Below are positions 8,837 through 15,296 of a stretch of 64,000 bases of DNA, in pieces. This DNA comes from RYN-111 sp963760125. Its GTDB lineage: Bacteria; Actinomycetota; Actinomycetes; Mycobacteriales; SCTD01. The DNA is taken from contig CAVXBV010000011.1 in NCBI GenBank assembly GCA_963760125.1, forward strand, positions 198,417-262,416. The letters run 5' to 3'. Made by a program: the position numbers and the translations under genes. The notes beneath the pieces are model-generated. The model was given only the letters and a program-made list of their open reading frames with translations. It was not told the origin of the DNA and ran no database searches. Within the stretch, counting starts at the first letter, position 1, and each line of letters starts with the position of its first letter.

Positions 8837-10102
8837 ATGCCGCTGCCGGTGATCACCCCGATGCCCCCCGCCGTCCGCGGTCTTCCGCGGGTGGGGGCAG
8901 GCCTGGCCCTCCTCCACGACCCCACCGGCTTCTTCACCCGTGCTCGGGTCCGACACGGCGACACCTACGTCACCGACGCCTTCGGCTTCCGCCTGCTCTG
9001 CCTGTTCAGCCCCGAGGGCGTGCGCAGCCTTTACGCGTTGGACGAGAACGTCGCCAGCTTCGGCCTGGCGACCTACCGGCTCATCAAGTTCAAGTTGCCG
9101 GAGGAGCTGCTGTTCGGCCGACGGGTGACCCCGCACCAGCTGTTCGGCCGCGAGCTGACCGAGTCCTACCTCTCCGCCTTGGACGCGGCCATGTCCGCGG
9201 CAGTCGACGAGCTCGGCGAGGGAGGCTCCGTCGAGGTGTTCGGGCAGATGCGGCGGATCGCGCACCGCCTCGGGCTGATGTCCTGGGGTGGACCGATGCT
9301 CGCTTCGCGCCTCGATGAGCTGGCGCCGCTGCTCGACCAGCTCGACAGCGCCGAGGCGTTCGTCCGCCCCGTGCAGGCGTTTCGCACGGCGGCCACCAAG
9401 CAGCGGCGGGAGAAGAAGGCGATGCGGGCGATCGACGCGATCGTGGCGGAGGTGCTGGACCAGGAGGAGCCGTCCGGCTTCCTCGGCACGATCGCGCAGG
9501 CGTGGGACGGGGAGACCGACGCCGCGACGGGCATCAGCCGGGACCTGGTCCTCATTCACCTGGGTTCGCTGTCCAACCTCTACGCCGCCCTCTCGTGGAC
9601 GCTCGTGCACCTGCTCCAGCGACCGGACCTGCTGGCCCGGGTCCGCGCGGGCGACGACGCCCTGCTCGAGCAGTGCGCGAACGAGTCGATCCGCGTGGCG
9701 CAGCGGTCGCTCACGCTGCGGGAGGTCCTGAAGCCTGTCGACATCGACACCGGGGACGGCGTCGTTCGGGTCGAGCCCGGGACCTTCATCGCAACGATGC
9801 TCAGCGTCTTGAACACGACGGTCGACCCTCGCCTGGCCGACTACGACCCCTCCCACTACACCGCGAACCGCAAGCTCGCCCTCGACCTCCCGGCCAAGGA
9901 GCTCGTCAGCACGTTCGGCCACAAGTCGCACACCTGCCCTGCCGCCCGCTTCTCGGTCACGGCGATCCGCGTGGCCGTGCGCCGCCTGCTGGCGACCTAC
10001 GACGTGACCCCGGAGTTCACCGAGGTGGCACCCCGTCGGCAGCAGATCGGCGGGGTCGCGCGCGCGTCCGGTCCGGTGCGGGTCACCTATCGCCGGCGCT
10101 GA
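8837..10102 (+). CDS. Divergent cytochrome P450
   Basis: 421-residue protein with P450 hallmarks: the ExxR of the K helix (E283-R286) and a heme loop F-G-H-K-S-H-T-C-P with the probable thiolate Cys367. The loop departs from the usual F-x-x-G-x-R/H-x-C-x-G, with Lys for the first Gly and Ala for the last. The I-helix segment (L-G-S-L-S-N-L-Y-A-A-L) lacks the common acid-Thr pair, as in some non-classical P450s that isomerise, dehydrate or use oxidised substrates. There is no membrane anchor. It lies upstream of and parallel to the operon starting at 10169, whose promoter appears separate. The substrate may be a lipid or isoprenoid, by context only. Confidence 0.87.
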   Translation: MPLPVITPMPPAVRGLPRVGAGLALLHDPTGFFTRARVRHGDTYVTDAFGFRLLCLFSPEGVRSLYALDENVASFGLATYRLIKFKLPEELLFGRRVTPHQLFGRELTESYLSALDAAMSAAVDELGEGGSVEVFGQMRRIAHRLGLMSWGGPMLASRLDELAPLLDQLDSAEAFVRPVQAFRTAATKQRREKKAMRAIDAIVAEVLDQEEPSGFLGTIAQAWDGETDAATGISRDLVLIHLGSLSNLYAALSWTLVHLLQRPDLLARVRAGDDALLEQCANESIRVAQRSLTLREVLKPVDIDTGDGVVRVEPGTFIATMLSVLNTTVDPRLADYDPSHYTANRKLALDLPAKELVSTFGHKSHTCPAARFSVTAIRVAVRRLLATYDVTPEFTEVAPRRQQIGGVARASGPVRVTYRRR

Positions 10103-10106
10103 CCCC

Positions 10107-10147
10107 TTGCGCCCGTCCTGCCCGAGTTGCTATAGATGACGTAGCAA
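10107..10147 (+). promoter_or_regulatory. Promoter with overlapping dyad operator for the 10169-19764 operon
   Basis: TTGCGC at 10107-10112 and TATAGA at 10131-10136 with an 18-base spacer form a good sigma-70-type promoter. A dyad TTGCTA (10127-10132) and TAGCAA (10142-10147), 9 bases apart, straddles the -10 box, where a bound repressor would block RNA polymerase. A GAGGGG ribosome-binding site (10155-10160) precedes the ATG at 10169, so this transcript has a leader. The tandem HxlR protein encoded in the operon is a candidate ligand. Confidence 0.6.
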
Positions 10148-10168
10148 ACGCGACGAGGGGCGAACGAT

Positions 10169-10969
10169 ATGGCTGGCGAGATCTGGGGACTGCTCGGCAT
10201 CAACCTGCTGGTGATGCTGGTGGTGATGACGCTGATCTCGATCCCGTCGTTCTCCACCCGCGATCCCAGCTACATCGACGCGTTCTGGGGGATGGGCTTC
10301 GTCATCCTCGCCCTGAGCAGCTTCGTGCAGACCGACGGCGACGGCGCGCGCAAGGGCTGGCTGCTCGGTCTTACCGCCCTATGGGGCTTGCGCCTGAGCG
10401 GCTACCTGTTCTGGCGCTGGCGCAAGCACGGGCCCGACCCGCGCTACCAGGCGATCCTGGCCACCCGCAGCGGCGGGAACGAGAAGGTCTTCATCTGGCG
10501 GCGCGTGTTCCTGGTGCAGGCGTTCGTGCTCACCCTCACCGCGCTGCCGGTCCAGCTCGGTCAGGTGTACGCCGAGCCCGTCGGCCTCACGGCCCTCAAC
10601 GTGGTCGGCGTCGTGCTCGCCTTGTTCGGCATCGTCTACGAGACCACGGCCGACACCCAGCTCACCCGCTTCAAGGCGGACCCGGCCAACGCGGGTCAGG
10701 TCATGGACAGGGGCGTGTGGCGCTACTCGCGCCACCCCAACTACTTCGGTGAGACGTGCACGTGGTGGGGCCTGTTCCTCGTCGCGGTCGTCAACGGCCC
10801 CACGGTCTTCGCCGCGATCGGTCCGGCCATCATCACCTTCTTCCTGCTCAAGGTCAGTGGCGTCACGCTGCTGGAGAAGTCGCTCACCAAGACCAAGCCG
10901 AAGTACGTCGACTACATCGCCACCACCAGCGCCTTCATCCCGATGCCTCCGAAGAAGGTGCGGGTGTGA
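10169..10969 (+). CDS. DUF1295 / steroid 5-alpha-reductase-like membrane protein
   Basis: 266-residue polytopic membrane protein, first gene of a seven-gene coupled operon. It has about six to seven hydrophobic segments and, near residues 188-196, the R-H-P-N-Y-F-G-E motif shared by DUF1295 proteins, sterol/steroid reductases and isoprenylcysteine methyltransferases, where it contributes to NADPH or cofactor binding. W-R-W-R-K-H-G-P-D-P-R-Y near residue 87 is also typical. A likely role is reduction of a conjugated double bond in a steroid-, isoprenoid- or enone-like substrate, inferred from family and neighbours. A GAGGGG ribosome-binding site lies upstream. Its stop overlaps the GTG of the thiolase by 4 bases. 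Confidence 0.87.
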   Translation: MAGEIWGLLGINLLVMLVVMTLISIPSFSTRDPSYIDAFWGMGFVILALSSFVQTDGDGARKGWLLGLTALWGLRLSGYLFWRWRKHGPDPRYQAILATRSGGNEKVFIWRRVFLVQAFVLTLTALPVQLGQVYAEPVGLTALNVVGVVLALFGIVYETTADTQLTRFKADPANAGQVMDRGVWRYSRHPNYFGETCTWWGLFLVAVVNGPTVFAAIGPAIITFFLLKVSGVTLLEKSLTKTKPKYVDYIATTSAFIPMPPKKVRV

Positions 10970-12180
10970 CCCTGTTCCTGCTGGGCGGGGCCCAGACCGA
11001 CTTCGCGCGCAACTACGCCCGTGAGGGGCTCGAGGTGAGCGACCTGGTCGCGGACGTCGTCCGTGACACCTTGGCGGACGCGCGAGTCGAGGCGACCGAG
11101 GTCGAGACGATCCACGTCGGCAACGCCTTCGGGATGCTCTTCAACGGCCAGGGCCACCTGGGAGCCATGCCCGCCACGGTGGAGCCCGGGCTCTGGGGGA
11201 CGCCGGCGATGCGGCACGAGGCCGCCTGCGCGTCGGGCAGCTTGGCCCTGCTCGCGGCGACCGCCGAGATCGAGGCGGGGCGCTACGACTGCGCGCTGGT
11301 GCTGGGCGTGGAGCAGGAGAAGTCCGTGCCCGGCGACGAGGCCGCCCGGATCTTGGGGGCCGCGTCGTGGGTGGGCCACGAGGGCGACCAGCCCTACGTC
11401 TGGCCGCACCAGTTCGACCTGCTCGCCAACGAGTACGACGCGCGCTACGGCCTGGACGACGCGCACCTCGCGGCGATCGCCGAGCTCAACTACCGCAACG
11501 CCCGCAGCAACCCCAACGCCCAGACGCGCACGTGGAACGTCACGGAGTTCGGGCCCGACGACGTGGCCAACCCGTCGGTCGCGGGCCGGGTTCGTCGTAC
11601 CGACTGCTCCCAGGTGACCGACGGAGGCGCGGGCGTCATCGTCGCGGGGAAGGCCTTTGCCCAGAAGTGGGCCGCGCGCCACGGCGTCGACCTGACGACC
11701 GTCCCGCGCCTGCTCGGCTGGGGTCACCGCACGGCCGGCCTGTCGTACGCCGCCAAGGTCGAGGGGTCCAAGGACCAGGAGTACGTCATGCCGCACGTCC
11801 GGCGGGCCATCACCGACGCCTTCTCCCGGGCGGCCGTGCCCGACGTGTTCGCGCTCGACGCGATCGAGACGCACGACTGCTTCACGCCGAGTGAGTACCT
11901 CGCGATCGACCACTTCGGCATCACCGCGCCGGGGGAGAGCTGGAAGGCCGTCGAGTCCGGAACGCTCGAGCGCGACGGCGAGCTGCCGGTCAACCCGAGC
12001 GGCGGCCTGATCGGTGGCGGTCATCCCGTGGGGGCGACCGGTGTGCGGATGGCTCTCGATGCGATGAAGCAGGTCACCGGCACCGCCGGCGACTACCAGG
12101 TCGAGGGTGCGCGCACCGTCGGCACGTTGAACATCGGTGGCTCGACGACGACCACCGTCTCCCTCGTGATCGGGGTCTGA
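10966..12180 (+). CDS. SCP2-type thiolase / acetyl-CoA acetyltransferase
   Basis: 404-residue thiolase-fold enzyme. The nucleophilic Cys is in H-E-A-A-C-A-S-G-S near residue 88, the H-D-C-F-T motif near residue 302 is the SCP2/SCPx-thiolase signature, and G-H-P-V-G-A-T-G near residue 351 supplies the second catalytic His. Such enzymes cleave 3-ketoacyl-CoA, often branched or sterol side-chain acyl-CoAs, releasing acetyl- or propionyl-CoA. The GTG at 10966 overlaps the TGA of the DUF1295 gene, and this start gives normal family length; the longer open frame upstream is read-through. The carotenoid-oxygenase-like gene follows after 4 bases. Thiolysis of a degradation product imported by the downstream transporter is inference. 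Confidence 0.9.
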   Translation: MTLFLLGGAQTDFARNYAREGLEVSDLVADVVRDTLADARVEATEVETIHVGNAFGMLFNGQGHLGAMPATVEPGLWGTPAMRHEAACASGSLALLAATAEIEAGRYDCALVLGVEQEKSVPGDEAARILGAASWVGHEGDQPYVWPHQFDLLANEYDARYGLDDAHLAAIAELNYRNARSNPNAQTRTWNVTEFGPDDVANPSVAGRVRRTDCSQVTDGGAGVIVAGKAFAQKWAARHGVDLTTVPRLLGWGHRTAGLSYAAKVEGSKDQEYVMPHVRRAITDAFSRAAVPDVFALDAIETHDCFTPSEYLAIDHFGITAPGESWKAVESGTLERDGELPVNPSGGLIGGGHPVGATGVRMALDAMKQVTGTAGDYQVEGARTVGTLNIGGSTTTTVSLVIGV

Positions 12181-12184
12181 CCAG

Positions 12185-13654
12185 ATGACCGCTGTCCAGG
12201 TATCCGCACCGCTCTCGACGCTCCCCCAGGACGACGACCACCCGTACCGCACGGGAGCCTGGCAGCCCAACCTCGCCGAGTGGGACGCCACCGACCTCGA
12301 GGTGATCGAGGGAGCGATCCCCACCGACCTCGAGGGCATCTACCTGCGCAACACCGAGAACCCCGTCCACCCGAGCATCGGGATGTACCACCCGTTCGAC
12401 GGCGACGGCATGATCCACCAGCTGCACCTCGCGGACGGGAAGGCGTCGTACCGCAACCGCTTCGTCCGGACGGCGGGCTTCGTCGCCGAGCAGGAGGCAG
12501 CCGGACCGCTCTGGACCGGGATGCTCGACATGCCGGCCAACTCGCTGCGGCCCGACGGCTGGGGCGCCCGGGGACGGATGAAGGACGGCTCGTCCACCGA
12601 CGTGGTCGTCCACAACGGCAAGGCGCTGAGCAGTTTCTGGATGTGCGGCGACGTCTACGGACTCGACCCGGTGACGCTGGACCAGCTCGGCCCGCAGGAG
12701 TGGGTCCCGGCGTGCGGAATCAGCGCCCACACCAAGGTCGACGAGCGGACCGGCGAGATGCTGGTCTTCAGCTACGGCAAGAGCGAGCCCTACTTGCAGT
12801 ACGGCGTCGTCTCCCCTGCGGGTGAGCTGGTGCACTGGGTCGACGTGCCGCTCCCCGGCCCACGGTTGCCGCACGACATGGCCTTCAGCGAGAACTACTC
12901 GATCCTCAACGACTTCCCGCTGTTCTGGGACCCGACGCTGCTCCAGGACGACATCCACCTGCCGCGCTTCTTCGGCGACCTGCCGTCGCGCTTCGCGGTG
13001 ATCCCCCGCTACGGCAGCACCGAGCAGATCCGCTGGTTCGAGGCGGAGTCGACGTACGCCCTGCACTTCACCAACGCCTACGAGGTGACCAACGCCTACG
13101 GCGAGGTCGAGGTGTGGCTCGAGGGCTACCCGCAGCGCGACCCGATGCCCAAGAAGGCGGACGGCGCGGACTTCTGGCGCAGCTTCTACCGGCACATCGA
13201 CATCGAGCGCATCCGGCCGCGGCTGCACCGCTGGAAGCTCAACCTCACGACCGGCAGCGTCAGCGAGGAGGACCTCTCGGACGCCATCACCGAGTTCGGC
13301 ATGATCAACGCGCAGTACGCCGGGCGCGCGCACCGCTACTCCTGGTCGGTCACCGGCGAGCCGGGCTGGTTCCTGTTCAACGGCCTCATCAAGCACGACA
13401 ACGTGACGGGCGCGGAGAAGCGCGTGTCCTTCGGGGACGGGGTCTTCGGCAGCGAAGCCCCGATGGCCCCGCGCCTCGGCGGGACAGCCGAGGACGACGG
13501 GTATCTCCTGACCTTCACCACCGACGTGAACCGCGACAGGAGCGAGGCGCTGATCCTGTCCGCCTCCGACCTCGACGTGGTCGCCCGCATCCGCCTGCCC
13601 CAGCGGATCTCGTCGGGAACACACTCCTGCTGGGCCCCCGCCGCCGCGCTGTGA
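12185..13654 (+). CDS. Carotenoid oxygenase / lignostilbene dioxygenase-family protein
   Basis: 489-residue non-heme iron oxygenase of the family that cleaves C=C bonds in carotenoids, apocarotenoids or stilbenes. The N-terminal blocks (G-I-Y-L-R-N near residue 53 and H-P-F-D-G-D-G-M near residue 69) are typical. Candidate iron-ligand histidines are in S-A-H-T-K, L-P-H-D-M, Y-A-L-H-F and the C-terminal G-T-H-S, i.e. one per propeller quadrant. There is no signal peptide. Its stop overlaps the GTG of the tandem HxlR regulator by 4 bases. Carotenoid and stilbene substrates cannot be told apart by reading; no carotenoid synthesis gene is nearby, which slightly favours catabolism of an imported compound. 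Confidence 0.9.
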   Translation: MTAVQVSAPLSTLPQDDDHPYRTGAWQPNLAEWDATDLEVIEGAIPTDLEGIYLRNTENPVHPSIGMYHPFDGDGMIHQLHLADGKASYRNRFVRTAGFVAEQEAAGPLWTGMLDMPANSLRPDGWGARGRMKDGSSTDVVVHNGKALSSFWMCGDVYGLDPVTLDQLGPQEWVPACGISAHTKVDERTGEMLVFSYGKSEPYLQYGVVSPAGELVHWVDVPLPGPRLPHDMAFSENYSILNDFPLFWDPTLLQDDIHLPRFFGDLPSRFAVIPRYGSTEQIRWFEAESTYALHFTNAYEVTNAYGEVEVWLEGYPQRDPMPKKADGADFWRSFYRHIDIERIRPRLHRWKLNLTTGSVSEEDLSDAITEFGMINAQYAGRAHRYSWSVTGEPGWFLFNGLIKHDNVTGAEKRVSFGDGVFGSEAPMAPRLGGTAEDDGYLLTFTTDVNRDRSEALILSASDLDVVARIRLPQRISSGTHSCWAPAAAL

Positions 13655-14532
13655 CGACGACCGAGACCGTCCTCGCACCGAACCCGCTTGGCCGGACCCT
13701 CGGGCTGCTCGGGGACGAGTGGGCGCTGCTGCTGGTCCAGCAGTGCTTCCTGGGCGTACGGCGCTACTCGGCGTTCCAGTCCGCGCTGGGGATCGGCCCG
13801 ACGGTGCTGTCCGCGCGGCTGACGTCGCTGCTGGACGCCGGGGTCCTCGAGCAGGTCCCGGACGGTGGGCGCCAGGCCTACCAGCTCACCCGTAGTGGGC
13901 AGGACCTCTGGTCGGTCCTGCTGGGCATCTGGGCCTGGGAGCAGCAATGGGTGCAGGGGCAGGCGCTCCCCACCATGCGGCACGTCGTGTGCGGTGACGT
14001 CTTCACCCCGGAGCTCGCGTGCGCGTCCTGCGGCGCGTTGGCAGGCCGACGTGACGTCGTCATCAGCTGGGGTCCGTCGGGCGGCATGGCGCGCTCCGTC
14101 CCGGTCGGCAGCACCCGACGGCGCACCGGCTCCAGCCGGCCCGACGGACCGGGACTGTTCCCGGCCACGATGACGCTGCTCGGTAGCCGCTGGTCAGCAG
14201 CTGTGCTCGGCGCGGCGTTCCTCGGGGCCCGCCGGTTCACCGACTTCGAGGCCGCGCTCGGCGCACCGCCCAACGTCGTCTCCGAGCGGCTTCGGCAGTT
14301 CGTCGACCTCGGTGTCCTCGACGACAGCTACGCGCTGACCAGCAAGGGAGACGCGCTCTTCCCGGTCGTCACCCTGCTGGTCCGCTGGGCGGAGACCTGG
14401 CAGGGCGTCCCCGAGGGTCCGGCCCTGCTCGCCCGGCACAGCGAGTGCGACGACGCCTTCGTCCCCGTGTTGCACTGCTCGGCCTGCGACGGGCACCTGC
14501 ACCTGGGGGAGCTCGCGGTGGAGGCGGCATGA
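13651..14532 (+). CDS. Tandem HxlR-type winged-helix regulator with two Cys/His clusters
   Basis: 293-residue protein made of two HxlR winged-helix domains in one chain, about residues 8-110 and 165-260. Each is followed by the same potential metal or redox site, H-x2-C-x9-C-x2-C: His111, Cys114, Cys124, Cys127 and His263, Cys266, Cys276, Cys279. HxlR proteins normally act as dimers of a single domain, so this looks like a covalent dimer. The GTG at 13651 overlaps the oxygenase stop; the stop at 14532 overlaps the ATG of the LivF-like ATPase. It is the only regulator in the operon and may sense substrate, metal or thiol oxidation and act at the dyad at 10127-10147. Confidence 0.88.
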   Translation: MTTTETVLAPNPLGRTLGLLGDEWALLLVQQCFLGVRRYSAFQSALGIGPTVLSARLTSLLDAGVLEQVPDGGRQAYQLTRSGQDLWSVLLGIWAWEQQWVQGQALPTMRHVVCGDVFTPELACASCGALAGRRDVVISWGPSGGMARSVPVGSTRRRTGSSRPDGPGLFPATMTLLGSRWSAAVLGAAFLGARRFTDFEAALGAPPNVVSERLRQFVDLGVLDDSYALTSKGDALFPVVTLLVRWAETWQGVPEGPALLARHSECDDAFVPVLHCSACDGHLHLGELAVEAA

Positions 14533-15296
14533 CCGTTGTCGCGTCGCTCGGCGGCGTCGACTTCTCCTACGGGCAGCTGCAGGTGCTCTTCGGCGTCGAC
14601 CTGGAGGTCCGCACCGGCGAGGTGCTCGGTCTGCTGGGCACGAACGGCGCGGGCAAGTCCACCGTGCTCAGGGTGCTCTCCGGGCTCGCGCCCGCCACCC
14701 GCGGGACGGTGACCTTCCGCGGCGAGGACATCTCTCGCGTCCCGGCCGAGGACCTCGTCCCGCGTGGGCTGGTGATGGTCCCCGGGGGGAAGGCGATGTT
14801 CGCCGACCTCACGGTCGTCGAGTCGCTCGAGGTCGGGGCGCGGCTGGTGCCCAAGCCGCTGCGGCGCGAGCGGATCGACCGCGAGCTGGCCCGCTTCCCT
14901 CGCCTGGCTGAGCGCCGCACCAGCGCCTCGGGGTCGCTGTCGGGTGGTGAGCAGCAGCAGCTCGCGATCGCCAAGGCCCTGCTGCTGGACCCGGTGCTGC
15001 TGTGCATCGACGAGCTGTCTTTGGGGCTCGCGCCGGTCATCGTCGAGGGGCTGCTGCAGACGGTTCGGGACGTGCGCGACGCCGGCACGACGGTCGTCGT
15101 GGTCGAGCAATCGCTCAACATCGCCGCCTCTCTGTGCGATCGCGCGGTGTTCCTCGAGAAGGGCACCATCCGCTTCGAGGGACCGCCGCGCGAGCTGCTG
15201 GATCGCGGCGACATCGCCCGGTCGGTGTTCCTCGGAGCCGACCAGCGAGACGAGAAGCCGAAGCCCGTGCGTCGACCCAGGAAGAAGGCGAGCTGA
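14529..15296 (+). CDS. Branched-chain-type ABC transporter ATPase, LivF-like
   Basis: 255-residue cytosolic ATPase of the HAAT (Liv) import family. Walker A is G-T-N-G-A-G-K-S-T (residues 37-45), the signature is L-S-G-G-E-Q-Q-Q, and Walker B ends I-D-E-L. The protein has a basic tail (K-P-V-R-R-P-R-K-K). The ATG at 14529 overlaps the HxlR stop by 4 bases, and its own stop shares one base with the ATG of the fused permease-ATPase. It would pair with the ATPase domain of that fusion. Liv-type importers carry amino acids, but also urea, aromatic acids and other compounds, and this context favours the last group. Confidence 0.92.
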   Translation: MTVVASLGGVDFSYGQLQVLFGVDLEVRTGEVLGLLGTNGAGKSTVLRVLSGLAPATRGTVTFRGEDISRVPAEDLVPRGLVMVPGGKAMFADLTVVESLEVGARLVPKPLRRERIDRELARFPRLAERRTSASGSLSGGEQQQLAIAKALLLDPVLLCIDELSLGLAPVIVEGLLQTVRDVRDAGTTVVVVEQSLNIAASLCDRAVFLEKGTIRFEGPPRELLDRGDIARSVFLGADQRDEKPKPVRRPRKKAS

